Below are positions 1 to 6,939 of a DNA stretch of 11,871 nt, piece by piece; position 1 is the first letter of the stretch, and the number at the start of each line of letters is the position of its first letter. Below the pieces are notes generated by a model, which was given only the letters and a program-made list of their open reading frames with translations, did no database searches and was not told the DNA's origin. The position numbers were made by a program, and so were the translations under genes. Source of the stretch: Gemmatimonadales bacterium (GTDB taxonomy: Bacteria > Gemmatimonadota > Gemmatimonadetes > Gemmatimonadales > GWC2-71-9); NCBI GenBank assembly GCA_030601605.1, contig JAUVTI010000044.1:1-11871 (forward strand). Reading direction: 5' to 3'.

Positions 1-2166
1 CCGGCTCAGCAGCGCCCGCAGCACCGACAGCGGATACCGGTCCGGCGACGGAAACGGGGGCGCTGGGGACGCCGTCGCCAGCGCGGTCTGCCGCTTGTCT
101 CGCTCCTCCGCGCCGTGCCCCGGCGTCCAGTCCTGCGCCGGTTCGCCATCTCCCCACGCCATTCGGCCGGGCCAACTCGCAAGGGGCTCGCACGCATCGA
201 GCAGCGCGTCCCGCTCGAGGTCGCCTACCGCGACGACCACCGCCCTGCGCAGGGCCAGCTCGCCCGCCCAATCGCGCACCTGGCCGCCGGTCAGCTCGGC
301 CACGACCTCCGGTTCTCCCAGCTTGGGCAGCCCGTATGGGTCGTCGGGAAATGCCTGGTTCAGGACCCGCTGCAGCGGGTAGCCGAACATATCGTCCCGC
401 ACGCGGCGGGCGTCGCTTGCCTGCAGCTCCCGCTCCAGGGCCACCTGCTCGTCGAGCAGTTCAGCCTCGAGGGCCACACCGCGCACCAGCTCGGCAGCGC
501 GCCGTGCCGCATCGGCCCGGACCGTGATCCCCCAACCGAGGGTCTCGGTACCGACACCGGGGCCGAGTCCGCCGCCCAGCAATTCGGCGGCCTGTGCCAG
601 CTCCTCTCCCGTGAGCCCTCCCGCACCTCTCAGCGCGGACCGAACCAGCAGCCAGGAAAGGCCGGCCGTCTCGGGCGTCTCCGCCCCGGTGAGTCCCGGC
701 ACGTAGAGCAGCAGGGTCACCAGGCCGGTCCCCGGCCTGGGGGCCACGAGCACATCCGCCCCATCACAGCTCCTGTGGCTCACTCCGCCCGCGTACGCGG
801 AGATCGGGTCGGCGCACGAGCCCGGGGCATCGGTCCGGTCCGCTGCGATCCGAAGAACCGGCACCTCCGTTTCCAGTGGGGCCGGCCGCAAGGGCCATTC
901 ATCGGCCAATCCGGTGGAGACGCCCTCGGGCAGGTAGAGCTCCGCCGCCGCTACGGAAGGATCCAGGTATTCGGCAACCACTCGCCGCACGTCGTCCGCC
1001 GTCACGGCCAGGGCCCGCTCGTACAGCTCGTCGGCAAGCGCGAAGCCGCCCAGCGCCTCGGCCTCGCTGAACACCGCCGCCCGTCCATCCGCCCCCTCCA
1101 GGCGGCGCGCCCACTGGGTCGCGGTGAGCGCCCTGGCCCGCTCCAGTTCCTCGGGCGCGGGACCCTCGGAGGCGAGTGCCGCCACCAACCCGATCGAGCG
1201 GTCGACCGCCGCTTCGAGGTTCGCTGGCTCGGACTCGAGCGCGATCTCGAACACACCCACCTCGGTGGGTGTGTAGTGGGAGGCGTGCGCGCTCGCCGCG
1301 AGGCCCGGCGTACGCACGGCTCGGTAGAGCCTGGATCCGCGGCCAACTCCCAGAATCGTGGCGGCGGCATCCAGCGCCGCTGCGTCGGGGTGCAACGTTC
1401 CCACGGTGCGCCACCCCAGGTTGGCCAGGGGCCGCTCGACGTCTCCGTTTCTCACGCGGACCCGGGGAGCGCGCCCGTCCGGCTCGCGTGGCGAGCCCTC
1501 TACGGGAATCGCCGGCCGCGACCAGGCGCCGAACGTCTCCGTCAGCAGCTCGAGGGTCAGCTCGGGGTCGAGGTCCCCCACCACCGCAACCGTCACTCGC
1601 TCCGGGGCGTAGCGTGTCGTGTAGTACTCGCGCAGATCGGCGGCGGTGAGGCGCCTCAGCTCCTGCTCGGTCCCGATACGCCAGCGGCGCATGCGGTGCA
1701 CCCGAAACAGCAGCTCGTAGAGGCCTTCGCCGGCCACCGCCGCGGGGATGTCGAGCTTCCGGTTGGCCTCCTGGATGATGACCTCGAGCTCCCGGCCCAG
1801 CTCGTCGGCGTCCAGCGCGGAGTGCATCAGGGCGTCCGCCTGAATGTCGAGCGCGCGATCCAGCCCGTCCGCGCTGGACGGAAGCACCGTGTAGTAGACC
1901 GTCTTGTCGTAGATCGTGCCGGCGCCGACGTAGCCGCCCACCAGTTGGGTCTCGCGCGCGACGTCGCCCGGCCCGCGGCGCTCCGTGCCCTTGAAGTACA
2001 TGTGCTCCAGGACGTGCGCGATGCCGACCCACTCGTCCGGCTCGTCGAAGTAGCCGGCCCTCACGTGGGTGACGACGGCGACTACCGGCGCGGCCTGGTG
2101 CCGCTCCACGAGCGCAGTGAGACCGTTGGGAAGAACGGTTCTGACTACTTCGTTGGTCCAGGACAT
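1..2166 (-). CDS. M16 family zinc metallopeptidase, two-lobe form, C-terminus cut by window edge
   Basis: Zn-dependent endopeptidase of the pitrilysin/insulinase clan (M16, bacterial PqqL/processing-peptidase-like). The frame is open from ATG at 2166 to base 1, giving 722 residues without a stop. The inverted zinc motif HVLEH is at residues 51-55 and the third ligand Glu is E133 in IIQEANRKLD, 78 residues after H55, matching the family spacing. The R-x-Y motif of the first lobe is in GRGSRLYRAVR (R279, Y281). From about residue 430 a second M16 lobe without a zinc motif begins, so this is a single-chain enzyme of probably 850-900 residues. The N-terminus (MSWTNEVVRTVLPNG) is already the first beta strand of the fold and there is no signal peptide, so a cytoplasmic enzyme is likely. 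No clear Shine-Dalgarno precedes the ATG. It follows the TPR gene after 55 bases and is probably translated from the same transcript. Third positions are almost all G or C. Confidence 0.93.
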   Translation of the reverse strand, partial: MSWTNEVVRTVLPNGLTALVERHQAAPVVAVVTHVRAGYFDEPDEWVGIAHVLEHMYFKGTERRGPGDVARETQLVGGYVGAGTIYDKTVYYTVLPSSADGLDRALDIQADALMHSALDADELGRELEVIIQEANRKLDIPAAVAGEGLYELLFRVHRMRRWRIGTEQELRRLTAADLREYYTTRYAPERVTVAVVGDLDPELTLELLTETFGAWSRPAIPVEGSPREPDGRAPRVRVRNGDVERPLANLGWRTVGTLHPDAAALDAAATILGVGRGSRLYRAVRTPGLAASAHASHYTPTEVGVFEIALESEPANLEAAVDRSIGLVAALASEGPAPEELERARALTATQWARRLEGADGRAAVFSEAEALGGFALADELYERALAVTADDVRRVVAEYLDPSVAAAELYLPEGVSTGLADEWPLRPAPLETEVPVLRIAADRTDAPGSCADPISAYAGGVSHRSCDGADVLVAPRPGTGLVTLLLYVPGLTGAETPETAGLSWLLVRSALRGAGGLTGEELAQAAELLGGGLGPGVGTETLGWGITVRADAARRAAELVRGVALEAELLDEQVALERELQASDARRVRDDMFGYPLQRVLNQAFPDDPYGLPKLGEPEVVAELTGGQVRDWAGELALRRAVVVAVGDLERDALLDACEPLASWPGRMAWGDGEPAQDWTPGHGAEERDKRQTALATASPAPPFPSPDRYPLSVLRALLSR
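720..740. repeat. GC-rich inverted repeat inside the M16 gene
   Basis: Perfect 9-base arms (CCAGGCCGG / CCGGCCTGG) around a 3-base centre, within the codons of the second peptidase lobe. In such GC-rich coding DNA this could be chance, so no function is assigned. Confidence 0.4.
1251..1274. repeat. 11-bp-arm palindrome inside the M16 gene
   Basis: Perfect arms ACACACCCACC and GGTGGGTGTGT with only two bases (TC) between them. It lies over codons Y298 to F306 (YTPTEVGVF) of the peptidase, a stretch that fits the family fold, so the DNA symmetry is added to a constrained protein sequence. It could form a cruciform or a tight RNA hairpin, or be a binding site for a dimeric protein. None of these is shown. 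Confidence 0.6.
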
Positions 2167-2221
2167 GGGCGGAAAGCTAACAAGCCCCGGGGGCGGGTGT
2201 GCGGCGGGCGCCGGTGAGTGC

Positions 2222-3337
2222 TCAGCGCAGGATCATCAGCAGACCAGCGGTGGCGGCCCCCCTCAGGAAGCTCTCGGCGTCCGTCACTGGCACTACCTTG
2301 CCGGTCTGGAGACGGCTGCGCTGCGCCACGCGCTCCATGTACTGCGTCATCGAGGCGCCGGCTCCCTCGCGGTCGTCGATCCTCATCTGGAAGACGATCT
2401 CGCCCCAGGTTCCCGCGTACGTAACGCCGGAGGTCGTCTTCACCCGGTGCGTGTCGCCCACCGCGCGGCGCTGCATCCCCTGCAATTCCGTGAGCAGCGT
2501 GCCGAACAGTTCGAGCTGGCGCGGATCGCGAATCGAGCCGTCGGGCTGGATCGCAACGATCTCGGCCAGCATGCGGTCGAGCGGGTCCTGTTCCGCAGTG
2601 AGCTCCCCCAGGCGCAGGTGCCAGGGCACCAGCTCCGGGTCGTCCTCGGTCAGACGGTAGATGGACTTCTTGAGCTCTATCGTGCGCCACAGGGCGAGCT
2701 CATCGAAATGCTCGGCAGGATCCGTCTGTTCGAAGTGGAACAGGCAGGCCTCGTACTCACCGCGGTCGTACAGCAGGTTGCCGAGGTAGATCCTGGCCTC
2801 GGTGTGGCTCTCAGCCAGGTCCAACGCGCGCCGCAGCCGGTAGAGCGCGGCGTCCTCATCACCCAGCCGGTGCGCCGCGTATCCCAGACACGCCGCGGCT
2901 TCGGGTGAGTTGGAGTGGTGGTCGGCTGCGAGCTCGAAGAAGCCCCGCGCGTGCCGCAGCATGCCCTCGCGGAACAGCGCCCGGCCCATCTGCAGCATCA
3001 GATCGTGATCCTCCCGGAACCCGAGCGCCAACACCCTGTCGAAGCACTGCAGCGCCTGCGCCCGCTCACCCAGCTTGAGCAGGGCCTCGCCGAGCCCCGC
3101 CAACGCTTCCTCATTGTCGGGATCCAGCGCGAGCGCACGCTCGAAGCTGGCGCGCGCCCAGGCATACTCTTCCAGCGCAAGCTCCGCGTAGGCCAGACCT
3201 ACGTGCAGCTCTACCGACTGCGGGTACAACCCAAGCCCGTCACGCAACTCACGAATAGCCTCCTCATAGAGACTCTCGTTGTAAAGCCGATGGGCGCGTT
3301 CCGCGTAATCGTCGGAGCTCAGGAAGGGGTCCGACAT
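2222..3337 (-). CDS. TPR-repeat protein with a conserved-looking C-terminal domain
   Basis: A 371-residue soluble protein with about six tetratricopeptide repeats over residues 10-212 (for example LHVGLAYAELALEEYAWARA, then ASFERALALDPDNEEALAGL). TPRs form a helical scaffold that binds partner proteins. After a linker of mostly helical sequence comes a non-TPR C-terminal part (about 290-371) with HRVKTTSGVTYAGTWGEIVF, which I cannot name. There is no signal peptide or membrane span, so it is probably cytoplasmic. An in-frame ATG exists at 3352, but the ATG at 3337 is preceded by GGAGG at 8 bases, so I start there. It lies 55 bases upstream of the M16 peptidase in the same direction, which suggests a shared mRNA and perhaps a role as chaperone or adaptor for the peptidase. 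That pairing is an inference. Confidence 0.9.
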   Translation of the reverse strand: MSDPFLSSDDYAERAHRLYNESLYEEAIRELRDGLGLYPQSVELHVGLAYAELALEEYAWARASFERALALDPDNEEALAGLGEALLKLGERAQALQCFDRVLALGFREDHDLMLQMGRALFREGMLRHARGFFELAADHHSNSPEAAACLGYAAHRLGDEDAALYRLRRALDLAESHTEARIYLGNLLYDRGEYEACLFHFEQTDPAEHFDELALWRTIELKKSIYRLTEDDPELVPWHLRLGELTAEQDPLDRMLAEIVAIQPDGSIRDPRQLELFGTLLTELQGMQRRAVGDTHRVKTTSGVTYAGTWGEIVFQMRIDDREGAGASMTQYMERVAQRSRLQTGKVVPVTDAESFLRGAATAGLLMILR

Positions 3338-3345
3338 ATGCCGGG

Positions 3346-3350
3346 CCTCC
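3346..3350 (-). promoter_or_regulatory. Ribosome binding site of the TPR gene
   Basis: GGAGG on the minus strand, 8 bases before the ATG at 3337. It overlaps the alternative upstream ATG (3352), so it favours the inner start. Confidence 0.7.
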
Positions 3351-3366
3351 ATGGGAAGGTTTCGCT

Positions 3367-3395
3367 ACAATAAAACGCAACCGCTGATAACACAA
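3367..3395 (-). promoter_or_regulatory. Possible sigma-70-like promoter for the TPR/M16 genes
   Basis: TTGTGT (3395-3390) and TATTGT (3372-3367) on the minus strand with a 17-base spacer, each a partial match to consensus. The elements overlap the loop, stem and T-tract of the terminator upstream of the TPR gene. If real, this promoter restarts transcription exactly where the upstream transcript ends. It is a weak call based only on hexamer similarity and spacing. Confidence 0.35.
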
Positions 3396-3404
3396 GCGGT
3401 TGCG
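3372..3404 (-). terminator. Intrinsic terminator after the SnoaL-like lipoprotein gene
   Basis: On the minus strand CGCAACCGCT and AGCGGTTGCG form a perfect 10-bp stem around a 9-base loop and are followed at once by TTTTATTG. This is the standard rho-independent layout for transcripts arriving from the lipoprotein gene, whose stop is 92 bases upstream. It leaves only about 35 bases before the TPR start codon. Confidence 0.8.
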
Positions 3405-3496
3405 CACCTGGCCGCACGACTCGGTTGCTGCTTGCTGCGGCGTGCGGGCCGCCCGGCCCGCACGCGTCCTCTGCATTCGGCCCGCGAAGGGGACCG

Positions 3497-3988
3497 CTAG
3501 TTCATCACGGGCGCGTTGGTCGAGATGTGCTGCAGGGAGATCTTCCACAGGTTGTCCTGTGGATCCTTGAGCCACACCAGCGTGCCGTGTCCCGCCGAGA
3601 CCGGCCGCCGCACGCCTCCGGCCGCGACGATGTCGGTCGAGTGCCTGAAGCTGGAGATCGCCACCTCGGCGCTCAGCACGACGGTGGTGGGGTCCTGCAT
3701 CACAAAGTTCATGTAGTTGATGGAGCGATAGAAGTACCTCACCTGCTCATCCAGCGCCCCCCAGCCCTGGCTACGCTCGCCGTCGGGCCACACGACGCGC
3801 ACGTCCGGACCCGGCATGTAGAGGGCCATCAGGCTGTCCACCTGGGCGTTGTTCGTCACTCTCACCCAAGTGGCAAGTCGGTTCTGGAGAACGTCCTGCT
3901 CGATGAGCCGCTCCCGCTGCGTCATCCCACCCGTGCATGCAATCAGAGTCGCGCATACGAGCGCGACCATCAGCTTGGACCGCACCAT
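3497..3988 (-). CDS. SnoaL-like / DUF4440 (NTF2-fold) lipoprotein
   Basis: A 163-residue protein. The N-terminus MVRSKLMVALVCATLIAC ends in a lipobox (LIAC, residues 15-18), so it is probably exported and lipid-anchored. The rest looks like one NTF2-fold domain of the SnoaL_3/DUF4440 kind: an N-terminal helix with NRLATWVRVTNNAQVDSLMA, the middle strand DVRVVWPDGE, then VVLSAEVAISS, and a closing TLVWLKDPQDNLWKISLQHI, the usual ending of this fold. Such domains bind small ligands or act as enzymes of unknown substrate, and no catalytic residue can be assigned. The start is supported by GGGAGGAG 4 bases upstream and the lipoprotein signal right after it. It is transcribed away from the two-span membrane protein gene, with 118 bases between the start codons. 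The terminator 92 bases downstream suggests a single-gene transcript. Confidence 0.85.
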   Translation of the reverse strand: MVRSKLMVALVCATLIACTGGMTQRERLIEQDVLQNRLATWVRVTNNAQVDSLMALYMPGPDVRVVWPDGERSQGWGALDEQVRYFYRSINYMNFVMQDPTTVVLSAEVAISSFRHSTDIVAAGGVRRPVSAGHGTLVWLKDPQDNLWKISLQHISTNAPVMN

Positions 3989-4015
3989 GACACTCCTCCC
4001 CCGGAGTATGACACA

Positions 4016-4043
4016 AACCTATGGCCCGCCGCACTTGCGTCAA
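4016..4043 (-). promoter_or_regulatory. Possible promoter of the SnoaL-like lipoprotein gene
   Basis: TTGACG (4043-4038) is a near-consensus -35 element on the minus strand. TAGGTT (4021-4016), after a 16-base spacer, is a poor -10. A start near 4009 would give a leader of about 20 bases that still contains the GGGAGGAG ribosome binding site. Confidence 0.4.
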
Positions 4044-4106
4044 TCCACACCGGGTCGTAGCGTAACTCGCCCTCCCGCATAACAAGGCAACCACGGGGGC
4101 ACACCA

Positions 4107-4721
4107 ATGGCAAAACAGGTACGGTCTTCTTTCGCCCTGGCCCTGCAGGACTACCGCGGGATTCGGCCGGGAATCGCAATCACGGTCGCCGCGATCGCCC
4201 TCGTGGCGGCCATCGCCCTCGGACTGGTGCACATCGTGCAGCTGGGCCAATCCGGAGCCACGCTCGAGGACGGGCGTCGCACGATGCGGACGCTGCACAG
4301 CTACAACGCCGCGCTGGAAGTCTGGCGCAAGATGGCTACAACACCGGACGCCGAGACGGTCTTCCCCGGCATGGGGAAGCTGCGGGACAGCATCGCCACT
4401 GCGTTGCAGCTGGATCTGACCGAGCTGCAGGCGGAGCTCACAGACACGGTCGACCAGAAGCTGGTTGGCGAGGTCCTGGCGGACCTCGGCCGTCCCGACC
4501 AGGCCCGCCCCGCCGGCACCGAGCTGGGCATCCGCGGGCGGGCGGCCATGATAGTGCTGACGGCCCGTCAGGACTCGGCGATGTTCCGCACGGCCGGAGA
4601 CTTCCAGCGATCGCAGTTCCACGCAGCGATCCTGATGGGGCTCGCGGTCATCGCCGCCGGCGTGCTGATCATCCCGATGTCGTGGTTATACATCCGGTTC
4701 AAGCGGGGCCAGCCCATATAG
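4107..4721 (+). CDS. Two-span membrane protein with an extracytoplasmic helical domain, unknown family
   Basis: I do not recognise this 204-residue protein. It has a short basic N-terminus, a first membrane span at about 21-43 (GIAITVAAIALVAAIALG), a roughly 125-residue extracytoplasmic region, and a second span at about 173-195, ending in a short basic tail (RFKRGQPI). The middle region is mostly helical and amphipathic (LHSYNAALEVWRKM, LRDSIATALQLDLTELQAEL), like the four-helix sensor domains of chemoreceptors and histidine kinases, but no HAMP, kinase or methyl-accepting part follows. It could be a sensor stripped of its output module or an accessory subunit of the neighbouring transporter. 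The ATG at 4107 follows a weak GGGGG. The MFS gene starts 28 bases after the stop, so the two are probably co-transcribed. The sensor role is an inference from topology only. Confidence 0.85.
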   Translation: MAKQVRSSFALALQDYRGIRPGIAITVAAIALVAAIALGLVHIVQLGQSGATLEDGRRTMRTLHSYNAALEVWRKMATTPDAETVFPGMGKLRDSIATALQLDLTELQAELTDTVDQKLVGEVLADLGRPDQARPAGTELGIRGRAAMIVLTARQDSAMFRTAGDFQRSQFHAAILMGLAVIAAGVLIIPMSWLYIRFKRGQPI

Positions 4722-4749
4722 CGCCCAAGCAACCCGTTGGAGAGAGCGC

Positions 4750-5967
4750 TTGACGCAGCTCTCGTCGTACCACAAACGGCTGTTCGTTTTCCTCAGCGTC
4801 GCGACCTTCTTCGAAGGCTACGACTTCATGGCGCTGAGCCAGATCCTGCCCAACCTGCGCGCCGAGATGGGGCTCACCCAGGCGCAAGGCGGGATGCTGG
4901 GGTCGGTGATCAGCATCGGCACCATCGTGGCTTTCGTGCTGGTACGGCTGGCCGACCGGTGGGGACGCCGCCGCGTGCTGGCACTCACGATCCTCGGTTA
5001 CGCGAGCTTCACGTTCCTCACGGGGCTGTCGCGAACCCCCTACGATTTCGCGCTGTTCCAGTTCACCGCCCGCGTGTTCCTGATAGCCGAGTGGGCGCTG
5101 TGCATGGTGATCGCGGCGGAAGAGTACCCGGCCGAGAACCGGGGCATGGTGATCGGCACCATCCAGGCGTTCAACTCCCTGGGCTCGATCACCTGTGCCG
5201 CGATCGTGCCGTTCCTGCTGAACACCGCCTACGGATGGCGCACCGTGTACTTCGTGGGCGTGATCCCCCTGCTGCTCCTGGCGTACGCGCGGCGCGGGCT
5301 CAAGGAGACAGACAGGTTCGCGCAGCACGTCGCGCAGCGGGGCGAGAGGCGTCACAGTCTGTTTGCGATACTGCGGAGTCCCTACCGCACCCGGGTGCTG
5401 CAGATGGCTCTGATCTGGGGCCTGACCTACATCTGCACCAACACTGCGGTGCTGTTCTGGAAGGAGTTCGCGGTGGGCGAGAGGGGATTCACGGACGCAG
5501 ACGTGGGCAAGGCAGTGGCCATAGCCTCCATCGCCGCCCTGCCATTCGTGTTCTCCATCGGCAAGCTGCTCGACAACTGGGGCCGGCGGCGCGGAGCCGC
5601 GCTGATCTACAGCGTGTGCACCGTGTTCGTGGTCCTGGCCTACCAGCTCCACGGGTTCTGGCAGCTCCCGTTCTGCCTCTCCGCGGCCCTATTCGCCGCG
5701 CTCGCGCTGCTTGCGCTCCTCAACGCCTACACGACCGAGCTGTTCCCCACCGAGATGCGCGCCGACGCCTTTGCGTGGTCCAACAACCTGCTGGGACGGA
5801 TCGGATACGTGATCGCCCCCGGCCTGGTGGGCTGGGGCGCCGGCTACATCGGCTGGGGCAACGCCGTTTCGCTGACCGCGATTGCGGTGATCGCGGCGCT
5901 GATCCTGCTCCTCGCCCTCCTGCCGGAGACCAGCGGGCGTGAGCTGGAGGAGACCGCAGCGCTCTAG
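4750..5967 (+). CDS. Major facilitator superfamily (MFS) transporter
   Basis: A 405-residue integral membrane protein, the usual size for a 12-span MFS carrier of the inner membrane. TM1 carries FFEGYDF with D25, resembling the charged TM1 motif of the aromatic-acid and metabolite:H+ symporters. The loop after TM2 has RLADRWGRRR, the MFS motif A, and a second copy (KLLDNWGRRR) marks the start of the second six-span half. The C-terminus ends LPETSGRELEE, like the PETxGxxLEE motif of sugar-porter-type carriers. A proton-coupled carrier of a small organic acid or sugar is likely; the substrate cannot be read from the sequence. The start is TTG at 4750, 5 bases after GGAGAG. It lies between the two-span membrane protein and a soluble Ser/Thr kinase. 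Its frame continues through the UAG stop into the kinase frame without another stop. Confidence 0.95.
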   Translation: MTQLSSYHKRLFVFLSVATFFEGYDFMALSQILPNLRAEMGLTQAQGGMLGSVISIGTIVAFVLVRLADRWGRRRVLALTILGYASFTFLTGLSRTPYDFALFQFTARVFLIAEWALCMVIAAEEYPAENRGMVIGTIQAFNSLGSITCAAIVPFLLNTAYGWRTVYFVGVIPLLLLAYARRGLKETDRFAQHVAQRGERRHSLFAILRSPYRTRVLQMALIWGLTYICTNTAVLFWKEFAVGERGFTDADVGKAVAIASIAALPFVFSIGKLLDNWGRRRGAALIYSVCTVFVVLAYQLHGFWQLPFCLSAALFAALALLALLNAYTTELFPTEMRADAFAWSNNLLGRIGYVIAPGLVGWGAGYIGWGNAVSLTAIAVIAALILLLALLPETSGRELEETAAL

Positions 5968-6033
5968 GCTCTGGCCGCATTCCGCTACGGGAGCTATGGT
6001 GTAGGAATCCCGCCGTCGGATGGGGGCCCTCCC

Positions 6034-6867
6034 GTGTCGGTGAAGCTCGAAGTCGTACAGAAGACGCTGGCCGACCGATACGAGATCGAGCGGCCGCTGG
6101 GACACGGCGGGATGGCCACCGTGTTCCTGGCCACCGACAAGGCCAGCGGCATCCCCGTGGCGCTCAAGGTGCTGCGGCCCGAGTTCGCAGCCACCCTCCT
6201 CGCCGACCGGTTCCATCAGGAAATCGAGTTCCTCGCCACGCTGAAGCACCCCAACATCCTCCCGCTGCTCGAGTCGGCCGAGGCCGGGATGCTGGTCTAT
6301 TACGTCATGCCGTTCGCGGCCGAGGGCTCCCTCAAGGAGCGGCTCGCGGGCGCTCGCTGGCTGGGCCTGAGGGAGACGACCGGGATCGCTCGCGACGTGG
6401 CGGCCGCGCTCGACCACGCCCACGAGCGCAACGTGTTGCACCGCGACATCAAGCCGGGGAACATCATGTTCGTGGAGAACCGTGCGGTGATCTGCGACTT
6501 CGGAGTCTCGCGGGCGATCGTGAAGGCGGGCGGCGAGCGGCTTTCCACATCCGGACTCGTGGTGGGTACGCCCGCGTACATGAGCCCCGAGCAAGCCTCC
6601 GGACGGGGCGATATCGACCACTCCAGCGACATCTACGCTCTGGGCTGCGTCATCTACGAGATGCTGGCCGGCGAGGCGCCCTTCACCGGGCGCACTGCAC
6701 AGGCCATCATGGCGCGCCAGGTAAAGGAGCGCCCACCGTCACTCCGCGTCGTGCGGCCCGAGGTGCCTGAATACATGGAGGAGGCCGTCATGCGGGCGCT
6801 CGCCAAGGTCCCCGAGGAGCGGCAGGCGAGCGCCGGGGAGCTGGTGGCGGGGATGGTGGGGGGGTAG
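6034..6867 (+). CDS. Soluble Hanks-type Ser/Thr protein kinase, kinase domain only
   Basis: A 277-residue protein that is almost entirely kinase domain. Catalytic parts are intact: glycine loop LGHGGMATV (22-30), ATP-binding K45 in VALKVL, helix-C E63, catalytic loop HRDIKPGN (136-143), DFG at 155-157, and an activation segment with several Ser/Thr before GTPAYMSPE. HRD with Arg means activation by loop phosphorylation is likely. Unlike most kinases of this type it has no membrane span, PASTA, TPR or other C-terminal domain, so it must depend on partners for input or localisation. The GTG start at 6034 has only a weak GGGGG before it, and no better start lies upstream before the MFS stop. The 66-base gap and shared direction suggest co-transcription with the MFS gene. 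Plausible targets are the transporter or the two-span membrane protein, by position only. Confidence 0.95.
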   Translation: MSVKLEVVQKTLADRYEIERPLGHGGMATVFLATDKASGIPVALKVLRPEFAATLLADRFHQEIEFLATLKHPNILPLLESAEAGMLVYYVMPFAAEGSLKERLAGARWLGLRETTGIARDVAAALDHAHERNVLHRDIKPGNIMFVENRAVICDFGVSRAIVKAGGERLSTSGLVVGTPAYMSPEQASGRGDIDHSSDIYALGCVIYEMLAGEAPFTGRTAQAIMARQVKERPPSLRVVRPEVPEYMEEAVMRALAKVPEERQASAGELVAGMVGG

Positions 6868-6925
6868 GGGGCAACCACCATTCCGCCGAACTTCATAGTC
6901 TTCGGTCACGATCCGCAATCCCGAG

Positions 6926-6931
6926 AGGAGG
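6926..6931 (+). promoter_or_regulatory. Strong ribosome binding site of the secreted-protein gene
   Basis: AGGAGG, 8 bases before the GTG at 6940. It is a full match to the anti-Shine-Dalgarno core and decides the GTG start. Confidence 0.75.
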
Positions 6932-6939
6932 GCTGAACC

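Noticed and set aside
899..2032. A 377-codon minus-strand frame inside the M16 gene
   Set aside because: It is out of frame with the M16 reading and translates to Arg/Gly/Ala-rich sequence without motifs.
115..2217. A 700-codon open frame on the plus strand opposite the M16 gene
   Set aside because: The minus strand encodes a complete set of M16 motifs here. In GC-rich DNA the antisense frame stays open, and its translation is low-complexity Arg/Gly/Pro/His without any fold pattern.
2069..2908. Plus-strand open frame across the M16/TPR junction
   Set aside because: It is antisense to the TPR gene and shows no domain.
4699..5652. Minus-strand open frame opposite the MFS gene
   Set aside because: Its translation is rich in His, Gln and Glu with no family signature. 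The MFS motifs are on the plus strand.
4737..5942. A 401-codon frame overlapping the MFS gene on the same strand
   Set aside because: It is frame-shifted by two bases relative to the MFS frame, Arg/Pro/His-rich, and has no membrane spans.
6886..6906. Small CCGAA/TTCGG hairpin after the soluble kinase
   Set aside because: The stem is only 5 bp and no T-tract follows, too weak to call a terminator.
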